The notes: a model not told the origin generated them from the letters alone. DNA of 64,000 nucleotides from UBA7702 sp040776805 (GCA_040776805.1 JAXGZS010000001.1:496001-560000); one strand, 5' to 3'. Positions 27,474 to 36,779 are shown, numbered from the stretch's first letter. Translations and numbers: made by a program.

Positions 27474-28547
27474 GTGTTTGAAAAACTGGATCAATTAGAA
27501 AAGAGATATGATGAACTGTCGCTACTGATTAGCGATCCCGCGGTCATCTCAGACCAGTCGGTGTGGAAAAAACACGTTATGGCCCACGCCGAACTGGAAG
27601 ATATCGTCGACGGCTACCGCGCCTATAAAAAGGTGAAGGCGGAATACGAAGGCGATCTTGAACTGATCGCCGAAGAAAACGACGGGGAAATGAAAGCCCT
27701 TGCCGAAGAAGAGGCGGCGGCGTCAAAAATGGAAATGGCGGTGTGGGAGGAAAAGCTGAAAGTGCTGCTCCTGCCCAAAGACCCCAATGCGGCGAAAAAC
27801 GTCATCATGGAGATTCGCGCCGGCACCGGCGGGGAAGAAGCGGCGCTTTTTGCCAACGATCTCTATAAAATGTATTCCCGCTACGCGGAAAAACAAGGCT
27901 GGAAGATGGAGGTGCTGAACAGCAACATCACCGATATCGGCGGCATCAAGGAAATCGTCTGCCTCATCGAAGGGAAAAACGTCTACAGCCGTTTGAAATA
28001 TGAGAGCGGCGTCCACCGGGTGCAGCGGGTCCCCGATACGGAAACCCAAGGCCGCGTCCACACCTCGGCGGCCACGGTCGCCGTGATGCCCGAAGCCGAA
28101 GAAGTGGAAGTGGATATCGGCCCCAACGACGTCAAGACCGATGTTTTCTGCGCCAGCGGCCCCGGCGGCCAATGTGTCAACACTACCCAAAGCGCGGTGC
28201 GCTTAACCCATCTGCCCACCGGTATCGTTGTTTCCTGTCAGGATGAAAAAAGCCAGCTGCGCAACAAGGAGAAGGCCATGAAGATCCTGCGCGCCCGTAT
28301 TTATGAGGTGATCCAGGAGGAACAGCAGGGAGATATCTCCTCCAAGCGCAAGAGCATGGTGGGGAGCGGCGACCGTTCCGAGCGCATTCGTACCTTTAAT
28401 TTTCCCCAGGGCCGCGTGACCGATCACCGCATCGGTCTCACCTTGCACCGTCTCGATAATATTTTAGAAGGCAATATCGATGAGATCATCGAGTCCCTCA
28501 TCAGAGACGAGCAAATGCGTTTGCTCAAAGAGGAAGTGACGGAATAA
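27474..28547 (+). CDS. prfA: Peptide chain release factor 1
   Basis: The 357-residue factor recognises UAA and UAG stops. The GGQ motif is in SGPGGQCVNTT near residue 232 and the family end RLDNILEGNIDEIIE is present. It starts at GTG 27474 with AAGGAG about 9 bases upstream. It is immediately followed by prmC, whose product methylates the GGQ glutamine, a conserved functional pairing. Confidence 0.97.
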   Translation: MFEKLDQLEKRYDELSLLISDPAVISDQSVWKKHVMAHAELEDIVDGYRAYKKVKAEYEGDLELIAEENDGEMKALAEEEAAASKMEMAVWEEKLKVLLLPKDPNAAKNVIMEIRAGTGGEEAALFANDLYKMYSRYAEKQGWKMEVLNSNITDIGGIKEIVCLIEGKNVYSRLKYESGVHRVQRVPDTETQGRVHTSAATVAVMPEAEEVEVDIGPNDVKTDVFCASGPGGQCVNTTQSAVRLTHLPTGIVVSCQDEKSQLRNKEKAMKILRARIYEVIQEEQQGDISSKRKSMVGSGDRSERIRTFNFPQGRVTDHRIGLTLHRLDNILEGNIDEIIESLIRDEQMRLLKEEVTE

Positions 28548-29363
28548 ATGACCTATCGGGAACTGTTTCTCTGGCTGAAAACAGCGCTGGCGGACAGAGA
28601 TAACGGGGAGCGGGAAGCCTCCTGGCTGATCACGGCCTTTGCGGGGCGATCCCTCATCGACCTTGACTTAGAGGAGCAGGCGGAAGACTTTGGCCGTTAT
28701 GAGGAGGCTGTAAAACGCTTAAAGGCGCGCGAGCCTTTTCAATACGTCCTTGGTTGCCAATCCTTTTACGGCGGCATTTTTATGGTGGATGCTTCGGTAC
28801 TGATTCCCCGCTTTGAAACAGAGCTGCTGGTAGATATTGCCGTAAAATGGGGTGAGAGCAGGGCGCTCAAAGCTCTTGATCTCTGCACCGGATCCGGCTG
28901 TATCGCCATTTCCCTGGCGAAAAACTTAAACGGCAGTTTCCTCGGAATTGATATTTCAGAGGACGCTTTGGCGGTGGCGGAAAAGAACAACCTGCTCAAC
29001 GCCGCCGATGTAAGATTCATGTATGGTGACCTTTTTTCTCACCTCGCCAAAGAGGAAACCTTTGATTTGATTACGGCGAATCCGCCTTATCTCACGGAAA
29101 AAGAAATGACCGCGATTTTGCCGGAGCTCACCTATGAACCGGCCATTGCCTTAGACGGCGGCTTGGGGGGGCTTTGCGTCATTGAGCGAATCCTGCAAGA
29201 AGTGACGGTCCGCCTCAATGAAAACGGACTTTTTTTGATGGAAATCGGGGAAGGGCAGGGTGCAGGCGTCCTGAGTTTGGCGGCAACATATCAGCTAAGC
29301 GGCGGTAGTATCGTGAAAGATTTCAACGGCAAAGACCGCATGTTCCGTTATCAGAAAAAATGA
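28548..29363 (+). CDS. prmC: Release factor glutamine methyltransferase
   Basis: The 271-residue SAM-dependent enzyme modifies the GGQ glutamine of release factors. The SAM site LDLCTGSGCIAISLA and the catalytic NPPY motif are clear, and an N-terminal helical substrate domain is present. The ATG follows the prfA stop with no gap. A terminator follows. Confidence 0.96.
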   Translation: MTYRELFLWLKTALADRDNGEREASWLITAFAGRSLIDLDLEEQAEDFGRYEEAVKRLKAREPFQYVLGCQSFYGGIFMVDASVLIPRFETELLVDIAVKWGESRALKALDLCTGSGCIAISLAKNLNGSFLGIDISEDALAVAEKNNLLNAADVRFMYGDLFSHLAKEETFDLITANPPYLTEKEMTAILPELTYEPAIALDGGLGGLCVIERILQEVTVRLNENGLFLMEIGEGQGAGVLSLAATYQLSGGSIVKDFNGKDRMFRYQKK

Positions 29364-29374
29364 AACCGTAAACC

Positions 29375-29406
29375 AAACCGTGATCAACGCTGATCACGGT
29401 TTTTCT
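29375..29406 (+). terminator. Terminator after prmC
   Basis: AAACCGTGATCA (29375-29386) pairs with TGATCACGGTTT (29391-29402) around ACGC, followed by TTCT. Confidence 0.8.
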
Positions 29407-29467
29407 GTCCCCTTGCTTTCCTTAAAATAGGGTGATATGATGTTAAAAGAGGAAAGGGGGGCTTCCA

Positions 29468-30292
29468 TTGGACGAAAAGCTGTTGTCCATTTCCCAGCTG
29501 GCAAAATTGCGCAAGCTGACCCCGGAAACGCTGCGCCATTATGACCGCATCGGCTTAATCAAGCCGGTTTATGTGGATCCGCAGACCAAATACCGCTATT
29601 ATTCCATCCGTCAATATGAGAAAATCGGCACCATTAAGGAGCTGCGGCAGCTGGGTATGTCTCTTGACATGATCGTCGAGTATTTCAGCGACCGCAATTT
29701 GGCAAAGTCCACGGAGATTTTAACGAAATACGCCGACAATCTGATGTTTGAGATCAAAGAGCAAATGGCAATTTGCCGCGTTTTACAGAAAAAGCTTGAT
29801 TTTCTGAAGGGCCTTAAAGATATTCCCGCCGTCAATGTCGTTTATGAAAAAAATCTGCCGGAACGTCATATTTTGACCTTTGGTGAAAAGGCCGGCGGCC
29901 CCAAAGAGCACGCCTTGATTCTGACCAAATTGGAATGGCATCTGAACGAGATTGCACCGATATTAGCCAGTGACCGGGTAGGAGTCTATGGGGGAGAAGA
30001 GCTGTTGAACCCGACGGAAAACTACATTCCCGCCGTACCCTTTTTATTTTTGACGGATTCATCGCTCCTTTCTAACCATCATAAAACCATCCCCGGCGGC
30101 CGTTACCTGAGCCTTTATTATCACAACGGCAATCTGGAACGGTATAACGAATCCTTCGAGATTGTGAAAGACTTTATGAAACAGCATCAGTTAAAGGTGA
30201 ACGGCAAGATTTTGCAGATCTATAAACTGGATGTAACACTGACCAGCAGCGCGGAGGAGACCATCATTGAGCTTCAAGTGCCGGTAAAATAG
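29468..30292 (+). CDS. MerR-family transcriptional regulator with effector-binding domain
   Basis: An N-terminal MerR winged helix (SISQLAKLRKLTPETLRHYD, then RYYSIRQYEKI) is followed by a coiled-coil and a C-terminal GyrI/BmrR-like ligand-binding domain ending in DVTLTSSAEETIIELQVPV. Such proteins twist promoter DNA with long spacers in response to drugs or metabolites. The start is TTG at 29468, with AAGGGGGG about 7 bases upstream. The regulated gene is not evident, since the flanking agmatinase is convergent. Confidence 0.88.
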   Translation: MDEKLLSISQLAKLRKLTPETLRHYDRIGLIKPVYVDPQTKYRYYSIRQYEKIGTIKELRQLGMSLDMIVEYFSDRNLAKSTEILTKYADNLMFEIKEQMAICRVLQKKLDFLKGLKDIPAVNVVYEKNLPERHILTFGEKAGGPKEHALILTKLEWHLNEIAPILASDRVGVYGGEELLNPTENYIPAVPFLFLTDSSLLSNHHKTIPGGRYLSLYYHNGNLERYNESFEIVKDFMKQHQLKVNGKILQIYKLDVTLTSSAEETIIELQVPVK

Positions 30293-30304
30293 GATATGTG
30301 GGTA

Positions 30305-30342
30305 TAAACGCGAGGACTTCCCAATCGGGAAGCCCTCGTTTA
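30305..30342. terminator. Bidirectional terminator between the MerR gene and speB
   Basis: A hairpin with GAGG, CTTCCC / GGGAAG, CCTC and flanking TAAACG/CGTTTA lies between the two convergent stops. T-rich tracts occur on both sides. Confidence 0.75.
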
Positions 30343-30346
30343 CGTT

Positions 30347-31305
30347 TTAATAGATGATATTATGTTTTTTCTTGTAGGCAATATGGCCTAAAAACTCGCA
30401 AATCAGTCCCGCTGCCGTAATCGGTGTTATGCTGCTTGGATCGTACTGGGGGGCGACTTCCACCAGGTCGTAGCCGATGATGTTCAAATCGGCGAGACCG
30501 CGAATGACTTCTAAGGCGCGGGCGGTGTTGACGCCGCCGATCACCGGTGTGCCGGTTCCCGGAGCGCAAGAGGGGTCGAGAAAATCAATATCGAAGGTGA
30601 GGAAGGCTTTTTTATCGCCGACCCGGTCTTTGATGCGTTGGACAATCTCTTCGGTGGTCATTTTATGAAAATCGACGGCTTTTAAAACGTCGTAACCAAG
30701 GCCTTTAGAGTTATCCAGGTCTTCTTCGCCGTAAAGGTTTTCTCTGATACCCACCTGAATCGAGTGGGACGTATCCACAAGGCCTTCCTTGGCCGCGTGA
30801 TAAAAGGGCGTGCCGTGGTTATGGGCTTGCCGAAGTATTCGGGAATCGTATCGTAATGGGCGTCGAAATGAATCAAGGCCACAGCGCCGTTCACTTTCGC
30901 GCAGGCGCGCAGTTCCGGCAGGGTTACGCTGTGATCGCCGCCCATGGCCACGGGAACGACGCCTTTTTGGAAGAGAGGCAGCATCCCTTCGCTGATCAAA
31001 TCGAAAGAGTCTTCGATATAGCCGGGGACGGAACCGAGGTCGCCGTAATCGACGCCGGAGCAGTAGGCAAAGATGCCGACTTGCAGTTCGGGATTATAAG
31101 GCTTTGCCGCGAGGCAGCTCATTTCCCGGATGGAAGCAGGGCCGAAACGGGTACCGGCGCGGTAAGAAGCGCAGGTATCGAAAGGGATGCCAACAATGGC
31201 AAAATCAATGTCGTCGGTGGTCGTCACCTGGGGCAAACGCATAAAGGTCTTGATGCCGGAAAAACGCGGTGATTTCAAAGAACTAATCGGTTGATATTTG
31301 ATCAT
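30347..31305 (-). pseudogene. speB: Agmatinase-like ureohydrolase with one frameshift
   Basis: Agmatinase converts agmatine to putrescine and urea with two manganese ions. Metal ligand motifs are all encoded: GGDHS and HFDAHYD in the first part, DIDFLDP in the second. The frame breaks at the codons after YFGKP. Restoring one G in the run at 30823-30825 (GGG to GGGG on the plus strand) gives the family sequence HNHGTPF and joins the halves perfectly. The promoter is a perfect TTGACA-17-TATAAT and the ribosome site AAGGAGG is strong, so the gene looks otherwise functional. A base-call error in a homopolymer is as likely as a true mutation. Confidence 0.85.
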
Positions 31306-31669
31306 AAAAAATGACCTCCTTTTATGATTACTGTTAAAACAAACATGTAGGGCAACATCTGTTCCCCATCATAAAGCAGGCCGTAACTACTTCAATATTG
31401 AGTTATCATTAATGCGATTATATCTCTTTTTCGAGAAACTGTCAACAGCAAAAAAATATTTTAAAAAACGGTTGACTTTTGTGTAACAAAAAGGTGTATG
31501 TTGGAAAAAACGAAATATAAACCGAGTTTAAGGAGAGGGAGGCCGGTTAAAAGAAGCTTCTTTCAAAAAGCGAGGAGGGAAAATGAGGATGAGCGCATCC
31601 TGCCGTACGTTTTCCCTGCCGTTTGGCGAAAGCAGAAAACTACGATATTGTTGCATGGGAGGTTCTATC
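31306..31669. other. Divergent regulatory region between speB and the choline-kinase-like gene
   Basis: About 360 bases with no credible gene. It holds the speB promoter on the minus strand (31417-31445) and a possible TTGACT (31472-31477) on the plus strand with a poor -10 near 31497. A leader of about 160 bases precedes the kinase gene. Confidence 0.55.
31417..31445 (-). promoter_or_regulatory. Consensus promoter of speB
   Basis: On the minus strand TTGACA (31440-31445) and TATAAT (31417-31422) are separated by exactly 17 bases. The transcript would have a leader of about 105 bases. Confidence 0.8.
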
Positions 31670-32641
31670 ATGATAGAAGGAAAAGATAATTCCATTTTCG
31701 GCAGTTTATTGCCGCCGGAAAGTATTTCTGAATTTTTTAATTTGATGCAAGTTATGATGATCAACGGCGGCGGCAAAATTGTCGCGGTTGATTATATGCC
31801 CGGTGGTCTCACCAATACGAACTTTGTGGTTACCCTTGATAACGGGAAGCGCGCCGCGGTGCGCGTCGCCGGTTGCGGTACTTCCGCTTATATTGACCGC
31901 ACCGCGGAAAAACACAATCTCGGCCTTATCGGCAATATGGGTGTTGCTCCGGAGATCTATTTTTTTAACACCGACACCGGTGGTTTGGTCAGTGAGTTCA
32001 TACCTTACGCTACGATGCATCCCGAAGATTTTATTCATAATGACGATGTCTTGCAGAAAGCAGCAAAATCCATCAATGCCTGCCACAACAGTGGCGTTGA
32101 ATTCTTAGGCCGCTTTGATCCGATCAGTAAGATGATGGCATACCTCGAAATCATGAAGCAGCATAACTTTGATAAAAAGTATGCGGGTATGGACGAAGCA
32201 ATCTCGAAGCTCGATTTGATCAAAGCCGCCTATGAAAAAAATCCGCCGCACCTCGTACCCTGTCATAACGACACCTTGGCGGAGAACTTTATGTATAACG
32301 GTGAAACCATGCGGATCATTGATTGGGAATATGGCGGTATGAACGATGCCTTTTTTGATGTTGCCTGCATAATCGTGGAAAATCCTTTGGATGAAGAAAA
32401 AGAAGCCGTTCTCTTAAAAGCCTACGTCGGGGCGGAGCCCACGGAATTGGATTTGGCTAAAACGCTGATCAACAAGTTTCTGGTTACGATGCATTGGTCT
32501 CTCTGGTCCCTGGTGCAGATATGCAATGGTAAGGATTTTGATTTTTATTGGGAATACGGCCGCTATCGTTCTGATTTCTTCAACGGTTTTATGGCGGATC
32601 CGAATTTCAACCGTTATATCGAACTTTTGGCTGAAAAATAA
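31670..32641 (+). CDS. Choline/ethanolamine kinase-like aminoglycoside-phosphotransferase-fold protein
   Basis: The 323-residue protein has the kinase fold with the catalytic loop HNDTLAENFMY and the metal-binding IDWEYGGMNDAFFDVA, typical of LicA-type choline kinases. I start at ATG 31670, preceded by GGGAGG. It would phosphorylate choline or a related alcohol. It is followed closely by a MATE transporter, which may import or export the substrate or product. No licC or licD is present, so a role in phosphocholine surface decoration cannot be claimed. Confidence 0.85.
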   Translation: MIEGKDNSIFGSLLPPESISEFFNLMQVMMINGGGKIVAVDYMPGGLTNTNFVVTLDNGKRAAVRVAGCGTSAYIDRTAEKHNLGLIGNMGVAPEIYFFNTDTGGLVSEFIPYATMHPEDFIHNDDVLQKAAKSINACHNSGVEFLGRFDPISKMMAYLEIMKQHNFDKKYAGMDEAISKLDLIKAAYEKNPPHLVPCHNDTLAENFMYNGETMRIIDWEYGGMNDAFFDVACIIVENPLDEEKEAVLLKAYVGAEPTELDLAKTLINKFLVTMHWSLWSLVQICNGKDFDFYWEYGRYRSDFFNGFMADPNFNRYIELLAEK

Positions 32642-32678
32642 AATTTTCGCCAAGTATCGAAAATAGGAGAAGTGAAAT

Positions 32679-34049
32679 ATGAGTAACGCAATCGCTTATG
32701 AAAGAGAGCTGGGCACAAAGAGTGTCGGTTCTCTGATTATTAAATATTCCGTTGCCGCTGTGCTGGGACAAAGCATGCAGATCTGTCAGGTTGTGACCGA
32801 CGGTTTTTTCGTGGGCAACGGCTTGAACGCCGCCGGTCTCGCCACAATCGCCATTGTCATTCCCTTGCTGACCTTCGCCTTGGCCTTGGGCTGTCTCGTT
32901 GGCATCGGGGCGACTTCCATCGCCGCGATCCATTTGGGCCGGAAAGAAGTGGAAGCGGCCCGCAGAGTTTTTGGACAAAGCGTGTGGTACGGCCTTTTCC
33001 TCTCGGTATCCATCGCCGTATTGGGCTATCTGTTTGCCGAACCCATTGTCCGGCTCTTCGGGGCCACCGATGATCTCGTCGGTAACTGCGTGGCGTATGC
33101 CCGCATGTTCTTCCGTTTTCTGCCCTTCTGTGTCATGGGCGGCATCTTCTACTTTTTCATCCGTTTGGATGAAAAGCCCTTCATTGGCACGTTGGCTCTG
33201 ACCATCCCTGTGGTTTACGCGGAAATCATCGAATATTTATGTATTTTTAAATACGACCTCGGCGTGGCCAGTTCCGCCATGGCCTTTGGCATTACCGTCG
33301 GTTCCTGGTCTTTGATTGGCCTTTATTTCTTCTTCAATAAAAAAACGATCTTTAAAGTGAAACTCAGCGATCTGAAATTGGATTTTAAACTGATCAACAG
33401 CGTTAATAAAACGGGCATGGCCTCTTTCTTGGTGCAGGTTGCCATTTCCTTTATTGCCATCATGCTCAATAACTTGTTGGCAAGATACGGCACCGGTATG
33501 GACACCGCCGCCTTTGGTATCCTCAACGCTTACCTGATGTATATCTTTACTCTCTTTGTTACCTTGGGTTGGACCTTGGGTATGCAGCCGGTGGTCAGCT
33601 TCAATCTCGGCGCCGGCAAATTTGCCAGGGTACGCCAGGCTTTGACTAAGACGATCGTTTACAATACCGTTTTTATGGTGATCGTGACCGTGAGCGTATT
33701 TGTCTTCTCCGATTTCATCATCAGCTTCTTTGCCGGCGATGATTTGGAGTTGATCGCGGCCAGTAAGAGCCATATCCATGTCTTCCTCAGTTTGTTTGCT
33801 TTTGGCAGCGCTTCCTTCATCGTTTCCGGATACTACCAAGCCATTGAGTTGAATGGACGCGCCGTTTTTCATGCTTTGACCCGTAACTTTATCTTTATTG
33901 TACCCGTATCCCTGCTTTTGTCGAAGATGTTCGGCGTTGCCGGTGTTTGGGCCTCTATGCCCGTCTGCGAAGTGCTGGCATTTATCGTCGCGATGCTCTT
34001 TGTCTTACACGAGGTACGCCGTTTGAAGTCAATGGAGCAAGCGCTTTAA
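32679..34049 (+). CDS. MATE-family efflux transporter
   Basis: The 456-residue protein has twelve predicted membrane helices in two halves, with the MATE features GTKSVGSLIIKYSVAAVLGQ near the start and QPVVSFNLGAGKF in the middle. MATE proteins exchange sodium or protons for organic cations. It starts 37 bases after the kinase-like gene with its own AGGAGA ribosome site, so the two form an operon. The substrate is unknown. Confidence 0.92.
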   Translation: MSNAIAYERELGTKSVGSLIIKYSVAAVLGQSMQICQVVTDGFFVGNGLNAAGLATIAIVIPLLTFALALGCLVGIGATSIAAIHLGRKEVEAARRVFGQSVWYGLFLSVSIAVLGYLFAEPIVRLFGATDDLVGNCVAYARMFFRFLPFCVMGGIFYFFIRLDEKPFIGTLALTIPVVYAEIIEYLCIFKYDLGVASSAMAFGITVGSWSLIGLYFFFNKKTIFKVKLSDLKLDFKLINSVNKTGMASFLVQVAISFIAIMLNNLLARYGTGMDTAAFGILNAYLMYIFTLFVTLGWTLGMQPVVSFNLGAGKFARVRQALTKTIVYNTVFMVIVTVSVFVFSDFIISFFAGDDLELIAASKSHIHVFLSLFAFGSASFIVSGYYQAIELNGRAVFHALTRNFIFIVPVSLLLSKMFGVAGVWASMPVCEVLAFIVAMLFVLHEVRRLKSMEQAL

Positions 34050-34107
34050 GCCAAAAGTAAGATCAATAATCCCTTCAATCCTTTCAGTTTTTCTTTCCCC
34101 ATGAAAA

Positions 34108-34146
34108 AGGCGCCACGCATTTTGAATGCATGGCGCCGCTTTTTTA
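34108..34146. terminator. Bidirectional terminator
   Basis: GGCGCCACGCATT and AATGCATGGCGCC pair with one mismatch (which is a T-G wobble on the minus strand) and are followed by TTTTTT on the plus strand and TTTTTC on the minus strand. It separates the converging MATE and tyrS operons. Confidence 0.8.
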
Positions 34147-34154
34147 TGCTTATC

Positions 34155-34751
34155 TTAGGGGAGCTTTTCCTCAATGGCGGCGGCGTCTTCCGGGGCAAGG
34201 TAACCTTTTTCCGTGAGGTAAGCCAAGATGTCGTCGATGAGGGAAGAGTCAATATTGATCAGGTCCTTCAGGGAGTCACCGTCGCCGTTGGCTAAGAGCG
34301 CGGCCACTGTGTCGATATCGTCCATCCGGTAGCCCATGGCGTAGCAGTAAATCAGCAAGATCTCCTCGGCGCTGTAGACTTTCTCGATGCGGTAAATCAG
34401 AATCCGCTGGGCAATGGTGGTGGAGATGAATTCGTCGTCGGGGAGGTAAATTTTTTTCACCAGCAAGGAAGCGACGGTATGGTCGCCGAAAGCGGTGAGA
34501 AAACGGCCGTAAAAGCTGTTTTTGTCAACCACGCGGTCAATCACCGCGGTGACGATATCGGTATCGCCGAACGCCAGATTTTCCGGGTTATCGCCAACAT
34601 AGACAGTATAAAGCTCCGCCACGGGGGTATGGCCCGTTTCTGCCTGATTTGCTTTGTCATAGCCGAGGTAGAAAAGCCAGGCGGCGGCAATCAGACCTGC
34701 TACGATCAGCAGGGAGAGGAATTTTTTCAGATATCCGCCGTGTTTTTTCAT
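34155..34751 (-). CDS. Membrane-anchored protein of unknown function, 198 aa
   Basis: I do not recognise this protein. A basic N-terminus and one membrane helix (about 9-28) are followed by an acidic, mostly helical extracytoplasmic region with many Asp and Ile residues. I start at ATG 34751, which overlaps the stop of the upstream gene (ATGA), so translation is probably coupled. It is the last gene of the tyrS transcript and ends at a shared terminator. Confidence 0.75.
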   Translation of the reverse strand: MKKHGGYLKKFLSLLIVAGLIAAAWLFYLGYDKANQAETGHTPVAELYTVYVGDNPENLAFGDTDIVTAVIDRVVDKNSFYGRFLTAFGDHTVASLLVKKIYLPDDEFISTTIAQRILIYRIEKVYSAEEILLIYCYAMGYRMDDIDTVAALLANGDGDSLKDLINIDSSLIDDILAYLTEKGYLAPEDAAAIEEKLP

Positions 34752-35044
34752 CGGTTCACCGGATCCGTTTTTTGCCAGTAAATACTGCCGTTCTCCACGG
34801 TTTTGCGCACTTTGCCGGTCTCTGCCCATTGGTCTAAAATCGTCAGCAGGCCGTTGAGATAGGCGTGGTGCTGCCCGCAACCGCAAAGGCTGTATTTTGC
34901 CGCGTAATTGACGGAAAACTCCCTGAAATCATCGGGGAATTCCAACCGCAGTTCCTGTCCGAGGGCAAAGGCGGTTTGCGGCGGGCCGCTCGTTTCCATG
35001 AGCGCGTATAGTTTTGTGGCAATATTTTCCATATAATCTTCCAT
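34748..35044 (-). CDS. Conserved hypothetical protein, about 98 aa
   Basis: Unrecognised small soluble protein. It has a CGCGQ segment near the middle and a C-terminal part (LTILDQWAETGKVRKTVENG) that looks like a winged helix. Possible starts are ATG 35044, GTG 35047 or TTG 35050; GGAGG lies upstream at a workable distance for the first two. It follows tyrS by 16 bases and overlaps the next gene by four. Confidence 0.7.
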   Translation of the reverse strand: MEDYMENIATKLYALMETSGPPQTAFALGQELRLEFPDDFREFSVNYAAKYSLCGCGQHHAYLNGLLTILDQWAETGKVRKTVENGSIYWQKTDPVNR

Positions 35045-35060
35045 CACCAAGCGGCCTCCG

Positions 35061-36287
35061 TTATCCCTCTAATTTTATTTGTTTGAAGGTCTTTTTTCCT
35101 TTTTGCAGCAACAGTTTGCCGTCTTCAAAATCGTCCGCCGTGATCACGCGGTTAAAATCCGTAATCGCCGCCCCTTTGATTTTTATGCCATTTTGCTGCA
35201 TCAAGCGGCGTCCCTCGCCTTTTGAGGGGATGAGACCGGCTTTTAAATACAAGTCCAAGATATTGATGCCATCGCTGAAATCAGCGGTTTTCATGGTTAC
35301 GCTGGGAATGTTGTCTCCGCTGCCGTTTCCGGCAAAGAGGGCTTGTTCCGCGTCCCGGGCTTTCATCGCTTTTTCCTCGCCGTGGACGAGTTTCGTCACT
35401 TCAAAGGCCAAAACGCTTTTGGCTTCGTTGATGCGGTTGTCTTTGTGGCTGCCGAGACGCCTCACTTCGTCCATGGGTAAAAAGGTGAGGAGGGCAAGGC
35501 AGTTTTCCACGTCCGCGTCGTCGATGTTGCGCCAGTAATGGTAGAACTCATAAGGAGAGGTTTTGTTTTCGTCGATCCAAAGGGCGCCTTTGGCCGTTTT
35601 GCCCATCTTGTTCCCTTCGGCGGTGGTGAGCAGTTTGAAGGTCATGCCCAAGGCCTGTCCCTGGTCGAGTCGGCGCACCAGTTCCACGCCGCCTAAGATA
35701 TTGTTCCACTGGTCGCTGCCGCCCAGCTGCATTTTACAGCCGTAACGGCGGTATAATTCGAGGAAATCATAGCTTTGCATAAGCATGTAGTTGAATTCGA
35801 GGAAGGTCAAACCTTTTTCCAGGCGGTTTTTATAGCAATCCGCCGTCAGCATACGGTTCACGGAAAATTGTGAGCCGATTTCTCTTAAAAAGTCCACGTA
35901 TTTGAGATCCCGGAGCCAGTCGGCGTTGTTGACGGCCAAAGCCTTGCCGCCGCTGAAATCAAGAAAACGGGACATCTGCGTCTTGAAACATTCCACATTA
36001 TGGTCGATGGTTTCCACGGTCATCATCTGCCGCAGGTCGCTTCTGCCCGAAGGATCTCCGACCATGGCGGTGCCGCCGCCCAAAAGGGCGATGGGGCGGT
36101 GTCCCGCCTGCTGCATGTGGATCATCACCATGATCTGGATGAAATGGCCGACGTGAAGACTGTCGGCGGTGGGATCGAAGCCGATGTAGAAGGAGACTTT
36201 TTCCTTTGCCAGCAGTTCTTTGATCTCATCTTCGTGTGTGCACTGTTCGATATAACCTCTTTCGGCAAGAGTATCAAATACGCTCAT
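35061..36287 (-). CDS. tyrS: Tyrosine-tRNA ligase
   Basis: The 408-residue class I enzyme has HVGHF as its HIGH motif, KMGKTAKG as its KMSKS loop and a C-terminal S4 RNA-binding domain (EGRRLMQQNGIKIKGAAI). It charges tRNA-Tyr. The promoter lies only about 30 bases upstream of the start codon, leaving no room for a T-box leader, which is unusual among Bacillota tyrS genes. It heads an operon with two unknown genes. Confidence 0.97.
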   Translation of the reverse strand: MSVFDTLAERGYIEQCTHEDEIKELLAKEKVSFYIGFDPTADSLHVGHFIQIMVMIHMQQAGHRPIALLGGGTAMVGDPSGRSDLRQMMTVETIDHNVECFKTQMSRFLDFSGGKALAVNNADWLRDLKYVDFLREIGSQFSVNRMLTADCYKNRLEKGLTFLEFNYMLMQSYDFLELYRRYGCKMQLGGSDQWNNILGGVELVRRLDQGQALGMTFKLLTTAEGNKMGKTAKGALWIDENKTSPYEFYHYWRNIDDADVENCLALLTFLPMDEVRRLGSHKDNRINEAKSVLAFEVTKLVHGEEKAMKARDAEQALFAGNGSGDNIPSVTMKTADFSDGINILDLYLKAGLIPSKGEGRRLMQQNGIKIKGAAITDFNRVITADDFEDGKLLLQKGKKTFKQIKLEG

Positions 36288-36322
36288 GTTTTCACCTCGT
36301 TGCTTTTCTTACTATTGATACC

Positions 36323-36351
36323 ATTTTATATAAAAACAAGGAAAAAGTCAA
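36323..36351 (-). promoter_or_regulatory. Promoter of tyrS
   Basis: On the minus strand TTGACT (36346-36351) and TAAAAT (36323-36328) are separated by 17 bases. Confidence 0.75.
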
Positions 36352-36443
36352 CGCGCCCTCGGAGAACGGGAATATTTTTTCCAGGCAGGGGTTATCCTAT
36401 GAGTGAGCAAAAACCCCAGATTGAAACGATATGAGGTGAAGAA

Positions 36444-36656
36444 ATGGATATTTCCAAATCGAGAAAAAGCAAGATGAAAAAGACCCCCGATGACGTGGAA
36501 GCCATGAAAATGGAAATCGCCGCGGAATTGGGTCTACTGGATAAAGTGCGGGCCGTGGGCTGGGCCGGTCTCAGCGCCGTGGAAACCGGGCGGATGGGCG
36601 GCATTTTAACCAAACGCAAGCGCGATTTGGCGGAAAAGAGCGCCGAAGCAGAATAG
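36444..36656 (+). CDS. Alpha/beta-type small acid-soluble spore protein
   Basis: The 70-residue protein carries both conserved blocks of alpha/beta SASPs: MKMEIAAELGL, containing the position where the GPR protease cuts, and GRMGGILTKRKRDLAEK. In the family these proteins coat and protect spore DNA and are degraded at germination. AGGTGA precedes the ATG. The middle block reads VGWAGLSAVETG where the usual form is closer to GNLTSRQNG, so it is a divergent member. It supports spore formation together with the sleB-like/ypeB pair. Confidence 0.8.
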   Translation: MDISKSRKSKMKKTPDDVEAMKMEIAAELGLLDKVRAVGWAGLSAVETGRMGGILTKRKRDLAEKSAEAE

Positions 36657-36688
36657 AAGAGTCGTCATAACCAAATCAAAAACTTATG

Positions 36689-36717
36689 AAAAAAGCGCAG
36701 TTAGCTGCGCTTTTTTT
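36689..36717 (+). terminator. Terminator after the spore-protein gene
   Basis: AAAAAAGCGCAG pairs with CTGCGCTTTTTT around TTAG. The same hairpin recurs at 39227-39254. Confidence 0.85.
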
Positions 36718-36779
36718 CGTGAGAGAAAGTGATGAAATAACGATAAAGATTAAAACTCAATTTGATGTACAAACTATTG

